Shown: positions 1-7,971, numbered from the stretch's first letter. The stretch is DNA of 21,250 bases from a virus (IMGVR_UViG_3300008120_009221:1-21250), one strand, 5' to 3'. The notes: generated by a model not told the origin, from the letters alone. Numbers and translations are program-made.

Positions 1-447
1 TCTTGGACAGTAGCAGCTCAATCAAAACAAGAGTTGCTTCCAATGTATAAAAAATTAAACTATTTAGCTTCTAGCACTGCCCCTAATTATAGTCCTCAAG
101 GTTATATGAGAGGTAATTTAGCCCAAATTACTGTCGGAGACTATATAGTAAACCAACCAGGCATAATCACTGGGTTAACTTATGACCTTCAAGAAGATTC
201 ACCATGGGAAATAGGTATTGAAGCTAATCCCCAAGGACTTCCAGATAATACTACAGCCCAAGTACCTCATATTATTAGAGTACAAGGATTTAATTTTCTT
301 CCAATTCAACAATTTATACCTTCAAAACAAACATTAACCTTTAATAATGATGATGGTACTGGTTTCACTAACGGATACGGTATTCAAAGATTTATATCTT
401 TAAAAGGTAATGATAGTTATGGACCCATTATAACTGCTAATAGTTAA
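1..447 (+). CDS. Baseplate / tail-tube cap-like structural protein (5' partial)
   Basis: The reading frame is open from base 1, so the gene begins upstream of the window; the TTG at 34 and the ATG at 43 are internal codons. The visible 148 residues contain a stretch (LLPMYKKLNYLASSTAPNYS, then GYMRGNL, VGDYIVNQPGIITGL and SPWEIG) that I recognise as typical of tail-tube initiator or baseplate proteins of contractile-tailed phages (the T4 gp48/gp54 type of role). That assignment rests on remembered family resemblance, not on a search. The neighbours, a LysM-like wedge protein one base downstream and then a hub-peptidase, fit a baseplate gene block. No membrane segment or catalytic motif is visible. 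It could be another tail-tube-associated protein. Confidence 0.55.
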   Translation, partial: SWTVAAQSKQELLPMYKKLNYLASSTAPNYSPQGYMRGNLAQITVGDYIVNQPGIITGLTYDLQEDSPWEIGIEANPQGLPDNTTAQVPHIIRVQGFNFLPIQQFIPSKQTLTFNNDDGTGFTNGYGIQRFISLKGNDSYGPIITANS

Positions 448-448
448 T

Positions 449-748
449 ATGAATAGATATCAAAACATACCACAGACAAAAATAGATAAAAAATTAGTAT
501 ATGTTACTTCTCGTTATCCTGAAGTACCTGTTACTTCTGATGATGTGTATGTTTATACTGTTCAAGGTGATAGATTTGATGTTTTAGCTCAACAATATTA
601 TAAAGATAGTTCTTTATGGTGGATTATTTCTATAGCTAATACTGATAAATTACCTCAAAATTCATTAATAATCCCTGAAGGAATACAAATTAGAATACCT
701 GCTTTTTATAGTGGTATTATAAATGCTTTTAATAGAATAAATTCTTAA
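449..748 (+). CDS. LysM-like baseplate wedge protein (gp53-type)
   Basis: This 99-residue protein has a LysM-like core at about residues 35-85. It shows a VYTVQGDRFDVLAQQYY segment, then SLWWIISIANTD and a closing IIPEGIQIRIP, which is the pattern of small LysM-type proteins in phage and contractile-injection baseplates (T4 gp53, phage P2 gpX). In such proteins the fold holds structural partners together in the baseplate rather than binding peptidoglycan. The start lies one base after the previous stop and there is no Shine-Dalgarno sequence. The next gene starts one base after this stop, so the three are almost certainly co-transcribed. The LysM-like fold is fairly secure from the sequence; the gp53 equivalence is inferred from position. 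Confidence 0.65.
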   Translation: MNRYQNIPQTKIDKKLVYVTSRYPEVPVTSDDVYVYTVQGDRFDVLAQQYYKDSSLWWIISIANTDKLPQNSLIIPEGIQIRIPAFYSGIINAFNRINS

Positions 749-749
749 C

Positions 750-3692
750 ATGAGTAATATAGTTGGAGAAGGTTTTGATAAATATGTTGTTGAACAAGTA
801 GCTACAAGACAGGCTATTTTAGGATCAGCAGCTAGAACTAATGAAAACTTAGTATGGGAAAATACTAGAAATGGTTTTGTAAAATTAATATCATCAGCTG
901 ATATTGTAAATTTACAAGTCACTGGTCCTGATGGTAAGATAACAAATAAAAGTAGTTTTGGTGGTGGATTTACTCAAGGAAGTCAACTAGCTGAAAAATA
1001 TGTTTTATTTAATGGTGTAACAGATGAATCTCCAAGAACTGGGACTGCTGAAACCTATCAAAGAGCAGGTTTAGACACAAGTAGAGTCTTTGATAATGTT
1101 GGAGCTTATGGTCTAGGAGGATCAGAATATGGTATTAATCCAATGCCTGGTATAACCTCAGCTAATATCAAAACAGAGGCTCGAGGATCATTAAAAACAG
1201 CTACAATCCAGGTCAAAGCAAATAATAAAAACCAATTTGATATAATAAGTACTTTATATTTACGTTTAGGTTATTTAATGCTTTTAGAATGGGGTAATAA
1301 CTGTTATTATAAAAATTTAAATACTTTTATAGCTGATAATAATGCTAGTTTAGCTGATGATTTTTTAACAGCTAAATACAATTATAATACTTTTTTAGAT
1401 AAAATTGAAGAAAAAAGAAAAGAAACTTATGGTAACTATGATGCTCTTATAGGTAAAGTAGTTAACTATAATTGGACTTTTAATAGAGATGGATCTTATG
1501 ATATAACTATAATCCTTAGAAGTGTAGGTGATGTAGTTGAAGCTTTAAAAGCTAATATTTTACTACCTGGAGTAGCCGCTCAAGATTCAGGTTCATCTGC
1601 TCCTTCAGGATCAGCAGGTTTTGATGCTGTTGACCCTAACAGAGGGTATGCTAGTCCTGATTCTATTATTGTAGCTTTTTCTCATGCTCATTCCATTGGA
1701 GCTAAATTCGCTGAAATACAATATCAGTTATTCACAGATAGAAGTGGTGCTAATTTAGATCAATTTTCTCCTAATGGTATGCAAACATTAAAGGGAAAAT
1801 ACGGAAATAAAGAATACATTGATTACGCAGCTCAAGCCTTTGAAAATAATCGTGTTGAATATTATGTTAGATTTGGAGCTTTTTTAGATTATTTACAAAA
1901 TACTACTGTACCTAATATTAAAAATGGAGGTAAATTAATTAGCTTTGATGATGTTAATAGTGAAAATATTCTAAGTTATTCTCCTGGTAGACAAATTAGT
2001 GCTGATCCTAGAATATGTAATTTTAAATGTGAAGGAATTACTGATTATCCTATTTTCCCAAGCGCTGAAAATCCTTTTAGACCTGTAGGAAATAATTCAT
2101 ACATGAAATTAATGTATGTTTATTTTAATTTTGTTTTTATATTAAGGTTGTTAGAAGATTTACAAGACAAAGATGGTAAAGTTCCATTGATTGATTTGCT
2201 AAACGGTATGTTAAATGGATATTGTAAAGCAACAGGTAATTTTAATAACATTACTTCAAAGATAAACACAGAAACCAATAAAATAATTTTTATTGATGAA
2301 ACTGCTTTACCTGACCGAGACTCTTTAATTATAAATAAAGACACAGTACAATTTAATGTTTATGGTTTAAAAGGAGGAGGTAGTTTTGTTAGAGACATGC
2401 AATTAAAAACCGAAATTACTCCTGACTTAGCTAATATGATTACAATAGGATCAACAGCAGCAGGATACGTAACTGGTCAAGATGCAACTATGTTATCTAA
2501 TTTAAATAAAGGCACTAGACCAAGAATAAGTAGTGAAATAACAAGTCCTGATACTACAGCTGGAGCTGATGAAAATCAAGACACAGAAACTAGATACAAA
2601 AATGCTTTAACCGCTTATAGTAATTTTATTAAAACTATAGCCTCACATAGAAATGAAACTCTTCCTAAATGGAATGAAGATTCATTTAATAATTTTACTA
2701 GTACTCAAGTTCAATTATTAGAATACGATCAAAAACAAGCAACTGAAGAAGCTAGAAAAACAAACCCATATGCTTCATCTCCTAATAATGGATTTTTACC
2801 TTTTAATTTATCCCTAACTATGGATGGTTTAGGTGGAATGAAAATTTATCAAAAATATACTATTGATTCTACATTCTTACCAGAAAATTATCCTGACGCT
2901 ATGGAATTCATTATTTCAGGAATAAGTAATAATATTCAAGGAAATGTTTGGACTACTAGTATTGATTCTTTAGCTATACCTAAAGTATCTAAAGCAACAA
3001 AGAAAAAACTTCAACCTCCAACCCCAGTTGATCCTACAGTAGCAGGAAATGAACCACCTCAAGATCCAGTTAGTCACACAGATATAGCTACTGTTTCTGT
3101 TTTAAGAAACACTATTGTTAGAATAGCTAAATCATATGTTGGTAACCGAGAACTTCCTGCTGAGTATGTTCAAAAATCAAACGGTTCAATTTATAATAAA
3201 AATGATAATAAAGGATTTGTTGATTCTACTTTCCAAACTAAAATAGCTAATGTAGGATGGTTCTCCTCTAACAGTTCAGCTTGGTGTGGTTGGTTTACTA
3301 AATTAGTATGGAACGAAGCATATACTGAAGTTGGATCTACAGACCCAGCAGTTAAATCTATAGCTTCAACAACATTAAATAATTTTATAGCATCTGGTGG
3401 TCCTTTAACTGGAGGTGTTTCCTTAACTTATAATAATATGAAAGCGTTAGGACAAGCGGTTGATTTTATTAAAGGTAAAACTCAAATATTCCCTGGTGAC
3501 TTAATTGTTTATAGTTACAGTCATATAGGTGTAGCTGGAACTACAGATAATAAAAAACGTACTTATGAATCTATTGAAGGTAATTCTAGTTCTACTGATG
3601 CTAGAAACGGAGGTCAGGTTAGATACCTAAAAAATAGAAAAATGGATACTCAAAGTATTAGAGGTATAATTAGAGTTGTTGAACCTAAATAA
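750..3692 (+). CDS. Baseplate hub protein with C-terminal CHAP/NlpC-P60-like peptidase (tail lysin)
   Basis: A 980-residue protein that appears to join two roles. Residues 1 to about 760 look structural; near residues 690-750 the run PFNLSLTMDGLGGMKIY, LPENYPDAMEFII and NVWTTSIDSL resembles the closing domain of tail-hub proteins (gp27/gpD-like). A proline-rich linker (about 765-785) leads to a cysteine-peptidase-like domain at about 790-980. In it Cys846 lies in AWCGWF and His925 in SHIGV, preceded by the PGDLIVYS strand, with an ESIEGNS segment after it, matching the Cys-His-polar layout of CHAP/NlpC-P60 amidases or endopeptidases. The likely role is local peptidoglycan digestion during DNA injection, as T4 gp5 does with a lysozyme domain. 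The peptidase is well supported; the hub identity is moderate. Confidence 0.7.
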   Translation: MSNIVGEGFDKYVVEQVATRQAILGSAARTNENLVWENTRNGFVKLISSADIVNLQVTGPDGKITNKSSFGGGFTQGSQLAEKYVLFNGVTDESPRTGTAETYQRAGLDTSRVFDNVGAYGLGGSEYGINPMPGITSANIKTEARGSLKTATIQVKANNKNQFDIISTLYLRLGYLMLLEWGNNCYYKNLNTFIADNNASLADDFLTAKYNYNTFLDKIEEKRKETYGNYDALIGKVVNYNWTFNRDGSYDITIILRSVGDVVEALKANILLPGVAAQDSGSSAPSGSAGFDAVDPNRGYASPDSIIVAFSHAHSIGAKFAEIQYQLFTDRSGANLDQFSPNGMQTLKGKYGNKEYIDYAAQAFENNRVEYYVRFGAFLDYLQNTTVPNIKNGGKLISFDDVNSENILSYSPGRQISADPRICNFKCEGITDYPIFPSAENPFRPVGNNSYMKLMYVYFNFVFILRLLEDLQDKDGKVPLIDLLNGMLNGYCKATGNFNNITSKINTETNKIIFIDETALPDRDSLIINKDTVQFNVYGLKGGGSFVRDMQLKTEITPDLANMITIGSTAAGYVTGQDATMLSNLNKGTRPRISSEITSPDTTAGADENQDTETRYKNALTAYSNFIKTIASHRNETLPKWNEDSFNNFTSTQVQLLEYDQKQATEEARKTNPYASSPNNGFLPFNLSLTMDGLGGMKIYQKYTIDSTFLPENYPDAMEFIISGISNNIQGNVWTTSIDSLAIPKVSKATKKKLQPPTPVDPTVAGNEPPQDPVSHTDIATVSVLRNTIVRIAKSYVGNRELPAEYVQKSNGSIYNKNDNKGFVDSTFQTKIANVGWFSSNSSAWCGWFTKLVWNEAYTEVGSTDPAVKSIASTTLNNFIASGGPLTGGVSLTYNNMKALGQAVDFIKGKTQIFPGDLIVYSYSHIGVAGTTDNKKRTYESIEGNSSSTDARNGGQVRYLKNRKMDTQSIRGIIRVVEPK

Positions 3693-3704
3693 GTATAAAA
3701 GATA

Positions 3705-4343
3705 ATGGCTTACTATCCTCAATCTCAAATAACAACTAATCTATATACTAATGGGGGAGAATTCTTTTATTTAAATACAAAATTACCTTATTCTGGATAT
3801 TATTATAAACTATCAACTGGTAAATTTTATACTGGTCGTACACCTCAAGAATTACCTTCTTTAGAATTAATCCAAAACCCAAGTTGGGCTTCACCTAATG
3901 TAGTTAATACACTAGACAACTCTCCAGCTTTATTTTCATACTCATCAAATGGGGAAACTCAATATGAGTCATACCCATCCTCATTTTTTTACCAAGAGTA
4001 TCCAAAATATGCTCCAACAAGTAGAATTTTACCTTATTACTCTCCTGTTTTACCAACTCAACAAGATTATCAAATTGGAGAATTTAGAAGATATTTCTGT
4101 AAAAAAACAAATGAAATAATCTATTTAGAAATAAATCAAAACTTATTTAACTTATTACTAGAAAAATCAGACTCAATACAATGGTCATTATATTTTCCTT
4201 TTTATTTAGATTGGCAACTAACAGGAAATAAAGAACAAGTAGCTAAAGTAAATAAAAACAATACTGATTTAACTATTTTTAAATTAAAATTACCTGCTTT
4301 AGATCAATACTTAGAATTTAATTGGACTAAATACTACCAATAA
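3705..4343 (+). CDS. Probable virion structural protein, unknown function
   Basis: I do not recognise a specific family with certainty. The 212-residue product is very rich in Tyr, Pro, Ser and Asn. Near the N-terminus it has GGEFFYLNTKLPYSGYYYK followed by a KFYTGRTPQ turn, a tyrosine-rich beta-type pattern that recurs in phage structural proteins. The C-terminal third (about 125-212) alternates hydrophobic and charged residues and ends in EFNWTKYYQ. It has no signal peptide, membrane segment or catalytic motif. It is the last gene before a promoter at 4345 and before the switch to replication genes, so it closes the structural block. It could be a baseplate accessory, tail-fibre attachment or head decoration protein. 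Confidence 0.5.
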   Translation: MAYYPQSQITTNLYTNGGEFFYLNTKLPYSGYYYKLSTGKFYTGRTPQELPSLELIQNPSWASPNVVNTLDNSPALFSYSSNGETQYESYPSSFFYQEYPKYAPTSRILPYYSPVLPTQQDYQIGEFRRYFCKKTNEIIYLEINQNLFNLLLEKSDSIQWSLYFPFYLDWQLTGNKEQVAKVNKNNTDLTIFKLKLPALDQYLEFNWTKYYQ

Positions 4344-4344
4344 A

Positions 4345-4376
4345 TTTGGCTAGTTAAAATCTTGATGTTATATTAA
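4345..4376 (+). promoter_or_regulatory. Bacteroidota-type phage promoter (copy 1)
   Basis: TTTGGC at 4345-4350, then 18 bases, then TATATTAA at 4369-4376. The same layout recurs at 9068, 14750, 15412 and 17079. It resembles the Bacteroidota -33 TTTG / -7 TAnnTTTG promoter. It lies in the 48-base gap between the structural and replication modules and would start transcription about 12 bases before the polymerase ATG. Confidence 0.65.
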
Positions 4377-4391
4377 TATTAAATCAAGGTT

Positions 4392-5678
4392 ATGTTTTGG
4401 CTAATTGAAACTGAAGAACATCTAGAAGTACTACAACAAAAAATCATTAAAGAGGCTTTTGTTGAGATTGTTCCTTACCATGATTATATTCATCCTGCTT
4501 TAAATAAAGCATCATTAGTCTATATTAGACCGTTTAATGACACTAAGGGTTATATGTTATGTATCGACCATAGTGAAACTTTTTCGCTTAATAAAACGGT
4601 AGTAAACAGTATACTACAAAAAATAGGGCGGGTATGGGTACAAGATAAAAAACAAGCATTATTTTACTTCCCAATAAAATGCTTAGCTGACTTATCCATA
4701 TTCTCTCCTCCGTATATACAAAATACAAAGGCACATGATTATTTTTACTCTAAGTATCCTAACTATAGAGAAACAAATAAATTAATACCGGTATCTAAAC
4801 ATTACGAAAGATGCGAACATATTTATGAGCACGTTCATAATGTAATACCAAAGGAACTACCATCGTATTTTGATTTTTATAACAATAAAGTAACATTAGC
4901 ATTCTTTGGAATAGAAAAAAACGGATTAAAAATAGATAAATATGAATTTGATAAACATTATGAGCTCAATCAAGAATTTTATTCTATCCAAGATGATAGG
5001 ATCTACACAAACTACAATTTGGCTACAACAACACGTAGACCAAGTAATTCTTTTAACGGCGTTAATTTCGCAGCAATAAATAAAGATAATGGCTCAAGGA
5101 GAAGCTACATATCGAGTCATGGGTTTATTGAGTTCGATATTAGCGCATATCATCCTACTATTGTTGGTCGCTTACTTGCCTATGATTTTGGCGTTTCAGA
5201 TGTCCACCAAGCATTCGCAGACCTCTATCAAACCAGTTATCAAGAAGCAAAAGAAATCACGTTTAAGCAGCTTTATGGAGGTGTATTTAAAGAGTATGAG
5301 CACCTTGAATTTTTTCAACAAGTAAAGCAGTTTGTAGAAAATAACTGGAATGAGTTTAATAACACGGGACAAGTTACAGTTCCGATTTCAGGTTATGTGT
5401 TTGAAAAGGATAAATTGGAAAATATGAATCCACAAAAACTTTTTAACTATATGTTGCAAAACATAGAAAGTGCTATTAATACTAGGATATTAATAGATAT
5501 ACATAAGTTATTGCGTGGTAAAAAAACCAAGATAGTGTTATATACTTATGATAGTTTTTTGTTTGAACTAGGAGATAAGGAAGAAGGTATTGAACTTGAG
5601 ATAAATAAAGTATTTGAAAAATATAAATTAATTACAAAAACTAAAAAAGGTTATGACTATGATTTTACAAGAGGATAA
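4392..5678 (+). CDS. Divergent, minimal family A DNA polymerase
   Basis: A 428-residue product with the palm and fingers signatures of Pol I-type polymerases. IEKNGLKID at about 174-182 is the usual entry to the polymerase domain, followed by RRPSN at 215-219. Motif A is FDISAY with Asp249. Motif B keeps Lys287, Phe291 and Tyr295-Gly296 in KEITFKQLYGG. A Q-motif-like NYMLQNIESAI lies at 352-362, and motif C is TYDSF with Asp387. Both metal-binding aspartates are present. The steric-gate Glu of motif A is His254, the usual Arg of motif B is Tyr283, and HDE of motif C is YDS. Residues 1-150 may be a degenerate 3'-5' exonuclease fold, but no exonuclease acidic residues are clear. There is no 5' nuclease domain; that activity is a separate gene at 9106. 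It probably synthesises phage DNA. Confidence 0.8.
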   Translation: MFWLIETEEHLEVLQQKIIKEAFVEIVPYHDYIHPALNKASLVYIRPFNDTKGYMLCIDHSETFSLNKTVVNSILQKIGRVWVQDKKQALFYFPIKCLADLSIFSPPYIQNTKAHDYFYSKYPNYRETNKLIPVSKHYERCEHIYEHVHNVIPKELPSYFDFYNNKVTLAFFGIEKNGLKIDKYEFDKHYELNQEFYSIQDDRIYTNYNLATTTRRPSNSFNGVNFAAINKDNGSRRSYISSHGFIEFDISAYHPTIVGRLLAYDFGVSDVHQAFADLYQTSYQEAKEITFKQLYGGVFKEYEHLEFFQQVKQFVENNWNEFNNTGQVTVPISGYVFEKDKLENMNPQKLFNYMLQNIESAINTRILIDIHKLLRGKKTKIVLYTYDSFLFELGDKEEGIELEINKVFEKYKLITKTKKGYDYDFTRG

Positions 5679-5682
5679 ACAT

Positions 5683-6111
5683 ATGTATAGTGGATACGAT
5701 TTTGATTTAACCACCATATGCGACGTGAATAATAAGTTATTTTGTACATTTACTACTTTAGAAAGCTTAGATGATTTAATTAATGATCTGACAAGAGCTT
5801 ATTCTATTATGTATAATAAGATGTTTGTTTTGTATGTTAAAAGTACAGATGAATATGTTATTACTTATAATGTAGAGCAGGGTAATGTAGAAGGTATTCC
5901 ATTGAATACTATTTTAGTACATAGAAAAAAAGAAACCAATACGCTTTATACTATTAATGCGTTGAATGATTTGATAAAAAAGTTAAACGGAGGAGTGGTT
6001 GATCCATCTTACCGTGTGAACTGGCAGCACTATAAAAACTGTATTTTGTTAACCAACCATAATGAGTTGAAACAATTGAATACAAAAGTTTATAAGATTG
6101 TTGAATTGTAA
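5683..6111 (+). CDS. Hypothetical protein downstream of the DNA polymerase
   Basis: I do not recognise this 142-residue protein. I start it at the ATG at 5683 (MYSGYDFDL), five bases after the polymerase stop, rather than at the in-frame ATG at 5653. The upstream start would add ten residues lying wholly inside the polymerase gene. The product looks globular, with alternating strand-like and helix-like segments (LESLDDLINDLTRAYS, then MFVLYVKSTDEYVITYNV) and no cysteine cluster, membrane segment or obvious catalytic motif. Its position directly after the polymerase and before the ssDNA-binding protein suggests a replication accessory role, but that is only context. Confidence 0.6.
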   Translation: MYSGYDFDLTTICDVNNKLFCTFTTLESLDDLINDLTRAYSIMYNKMFVLYVKSTDEYVITYNVEQGNVEGIPLNTILVHRKKETNTLYTINALNDLIKKLNGGVVDPSYRVNWQHYKNCILLTNHNELKQLNTKVYKIVEL

Positions 6112-6112
6112 T

Positions 6113-6174
6113 ATTTATAACATATGAAAAAGGCAGATAACTTTAACGCCAAACAGTGGTTAGTAGAAAATAAA
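6113..6174 (+). repeat. Duplicated leader plus N-terminal tag, copy A
   Basis: The 13 bases ATTTATAACATAT at 6113-6125 and the first 51 coding bases of the 207-residue protein recur at 6747-6818. The 51 coding bases match at 46 positions. Only two of the five differences change an amino acid (Asn/Asp and Val/Ile). Confidence 0.85.
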
Positions 6175-6747
6175 ATTACTTTCCAATCGCGTTTAAATGA
6201 AAATAAAATAGAAGGGGTTAATGTTGAAGTAGATGATAATATGGTTACATTATCTGGTGACAGTGGTGATTATGATGGATTCATTGAAGATGATGGAACT
6301 GTAAGTTTTTCTATTACTTATGATGATATGGATGAAGAGTTCAATGAGAGTAATTGGAAAGATATTTTAAGTGATAATCATGTCTTTGTTAAAGTAGCTA
6401 ACGCTATTGATAATAGAGTAGAAGCTTTAGACGATTATGTACAAATAACTGTTAAAGCAAGTGACTTAACAAGTATGAATGAAACTCGTTTGAATGAAGA
6501 TTGGTTACCTCATAAAGACATGAGTGATAAAGAATATCGTGAAAGTTTTAAAAAATTTGTTATATCTACTTTAAAACAACATGAAGTTATAGATGAACAT
6601 ATTGAAATATATTTAGATGACATTTTGAAGGCAGATGATATAAAAGCATATGAAGGAATTAGTGATAAAAATTTATATGAAGATTTTCTTGAATTTAAAA
6701 ATGATCAAATTGAGCAAGATGAGGATTTATATGATTTCGATTTTTGA
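6124..6747 (+). CDS. Hypothetical acidic protein with MKKADNF...WLVENK N-terminal tag
   Basis: An unrecognised 207-residue, strongly acidic protein. Its first 17 residues (MKKADNFNAKQWLVENK) are nearly identical to those of the next gene, whereas the rest differs. Residues 30-75 are rich in Asp and Gly with short strand-like segments (VNVEVDDNMVTLSGDSGDYD). The C-terminal half (about 125-207) is mostly helix-forming and ends in an Asp/Glu-rich tail. The start is supported by the conserved N-terminal tag, which begins at the ATG. A tag shared by otherwise unrelated proteins suggests sorting to a common place, such as the prohead or the replication complex, or a module copied by recombination. 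There is no enzyme motif. Confidence 0.65.
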   Translation: MKKADNFNAKQWLVENKITFQSRLNENKIEGVNVEVDDNMVTLSGDSGDYDGFIEDDGTVSFSITYDDMDEEFNESNWKDILSDNHVFVKVANAIDNRVEALDDYVQITVKASDLTSMNETRLNEDWLPHKDMSDKEYRESFKKFVISTLKQHEVIDEHIEIYLDDILKADDIKAYEGISDKNLYEDFLEFKNDQIEQDEDLYDFDF

Positions 6748-6818
6748 TTTATAACATATTAATAAGCATGAAAAAAGCAGACAATTTTGACGCCAAACAG
6801 TGGTTAATAGAAAATAAA
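6747..6818 (+). repeat. Duplicated leader plus N-terminal tag, copy B
   Basis: Second copy of the repeat at 6113-6174. The 13-base leader (6747-6759) is exact, followed by nine extra bases and then the tag-coding part from 6768. The match ends after the codons for ENK, where the two proteins diverge. Confidence 0.85.
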
Positions 6819-7016
6819 AAAACCACATCCTCAATATTAAAAGAAGACGAGTCTAAATTTAGCGATATTAATGCTGATATGGACCCGAAGCGTAAAGAAG
6901 ACCTTGAAAATTTGTTAGACGGTATTATTGATGATCTTTATGAGCAGGGAGGTTATGATTTACCTATTGTAAAAGAATATTTAATACATTTGGTTAGTAA
7001 ATCATTTAAATTTTAA
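6768..7016 (+). CDS. Small hypothetical protein with MKKADNF...WLIENK N-terminal tag
   Basis: An 82-residue protein of unknown function. I start it at the ATG at 6768, because the tag MKKADNFDAKQWLIENK begins there exactly as in the preceding gene; eight in-frame codons upstream overlap the repeat leader and are unlikely to be translated. After the tag and a Ser/Thr-rich stretch (KTTSSILKED) comes a charged helical region (DPKRKEDLENLLDGIIDDLY), and the protein ends in SKSFKF. It is the last gene before the GC-rich hairpin at 7031. It may work with the 207-residue protein, but nothing in the sequence gives a biochemical role. Confidence 0.65.
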   Translation: MKKADNFDAKQWLIENKKTTSSILKEDESKFSDINADMDPKRKEDLENLLDGIIDDLYEQGGYDLPIVKEYLIHLVSKSFKF

Positions 7017-7030
7017 ATAAAATAAAATAA

Positions 7031-7051
7031 GGGCCCTTTAAAAGAGGGCCC
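7031..7051 (+). terminator. GC-rich hairpin, possible terminator or SSB leader structure
   Basis: A perfect 9-pair stem (GGGCCCTTT against AGAGGGCCC, one G-U pair) with an AAA loop. It is by far the most GC-rich spot in the surroundings and lies 15 bases after a stop codon. The U-run does not follow at once: TTTT begins at 7064, after a weaker ACCT/AGGT stem. It could therefore be a terminator, an mRNA-stabilising hairpin, or an operator in the leader of the ssDNA-binding-protein gene. Confidence 0.5.
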
Positions 7052-7060
7052 ACCTTAACT

Positions 7061-7076
7061 AGGTTTTATAACACCT
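7061..7076 (+). promoter_or_regulatory. Near-palindrome AGGTTTTATAACACCT upstream of SSB gene
   Basis: A 16-base inverted repeat with one mismatched pair (AGGT-t-TTATAA-c-ACCT), centred 48 bases before the SSB start. A third arm, ACCT at 7052-7055, can pair with the same AGGT, so two short hairpins exclude each other. It could be an operator or a regulatory RNA fold; the short stems keep confidence low. Confidence 0.25.
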
Positions 7077-7116
7077 CGTTCATATATTTCCGATATTAAA
7101 CTAATAAATAAAAATC

Positions 7117-7953
7117 ATGGATATTAATGCTATCAAACAACGACTAAATTCATTACAGTCGACGAACAACACAGGCAAGAAAGAAAAAATTGATTACTCA
7201 AAAGTTTACTGGAAACCAAAAGAAGAAGGAAAGTACCAAATTCGTATTGTTCCTTCAAAATTGAATCCTAAAAACCCATTTCAAGAGGTTTTTGTTCACT
7301 ATGGATTTTCAAAATTTCCTATCTACGCCTTAACTAACTGGGGAGAAAAAGACCCGATTGTAGAATTTGCTGCTCAATTAAGAAAAACTAATGACAAAGA
7401 AAATTGGTCATTGGCTAAAAAATTAGACCCAAAAATGAGAGTTTTTGCTCCTGTAATTGTTAGGGGTGAAGAAGAAAAAGGAGTACGTTTGTGGGAATTT
7501 GGTAAAGAAATTTACATGCAGCTTCTAGGTATTGCTGAAGATGAAGATTATGGAGACTACACTGACATTAATGAAGGTAGAGATTTTACAGTTGATGTAG
7601 TTAAAGGTGACATTGGTGGTCGTCAAGGTCTTAAATCATCAATTCGTATTAAGCCTAAAACAACTTCATTGAGTTCTGATGCTTCATTAATTCAGACATT
7701 CCTTAAAGAGCAACCAGTATTGTTAGAAATTCAACGCAAAATGGAATTTGATGCTTTGAAAGAAGTATTGCAAAATTGGTTGTCACCTGAAGAGGCTACT
7801 GGGGAAGTAGATGAGGATGAAGAAGAAGAAGTAGTAGAAGTAGCTCCAGTTAAAGCTTATGCTTTGAAAACACCTATGGCTCCTAAAGCCAACAAAGCAG
7901 ATCAATTTGATTCTTTGTTTGAAGACGAAGATGACAATGATTTGCCTTTTTAA
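7117..7953 (+). CDS. Single-stranded DNA-binding protein (gp32-like)
   Basis: A 278-residue protein with the layout of T4 gp32. A basic N-terminal segment (about 1-25, including INAIKQRLNSLQ) would mediate cooperative binding. An OB-fold-type core follows (about 30-215, with VYWKPKEEGKYQIRIVPSK and VFVHYGFSK). A long acidic tail (about 226-278) ends in DEDDNDLPF, the tip type through which SSBs recruit partners. Unlike T4 gp32, no His/Cys zinc-binding cluster is visible and I see no cysteine at all. The protein would coat ssDNA at the fork and during recombination. Its place just before the UvsX-like gene fits. The 100-base leader with a hairpin could carry translational self-control, as the T4 gene 32 leader does; that is inference. 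Confidence 0.8.
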   Translation: MDINAIKQRLNSLQSTNNTGKKEKIDYSKVYWKPKEEGKYQIRIVPSKLNPKNPFQEVFVHYGFSKFPIYALTNWGEKDPIVEFAAQLRKTNDKENWSLAKKLDPKMRVFAPVIVRGEEEKGVRLWEFGKEIYMQLLGIAEDEDYGDYTDINEGRDFTVDVVKGDIGGRQGLKSSIRIKPKTTSLSSDASLIQTFLKEQPVLLEIQRKMEFDALKEVLQNWLSPEEATGEVDEDEEEEVVEVAPVKAYALKTPMAPKANKADQFDSLFEDEDDNDLPF

Positions 7954-7971
7954 TTAAATTAAAGTTATTTT

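Noticed and set aside
4396-4401. Other TTTGGC sites (4396, 5187, 20904)
   Set aside because: None is followed by a TAnnTT element after 18 bases; all are inside coding sequence.
5089-5325. A 78-codon frame with hydrophobic residues inside the polymerase gene
   Set aside because: It overlaps polymerase motifs A and B in another frame and has no independent start signal; it is a shadow.
6112-6120. TATTTATA-type sequences before several starts (6112, 13384) as T4-like late promoters
   Set aside because: TATAAATA appears only as the reverse complement, while all genes are on the + strand; the pattern is better explained by A/T-rich start leaders.
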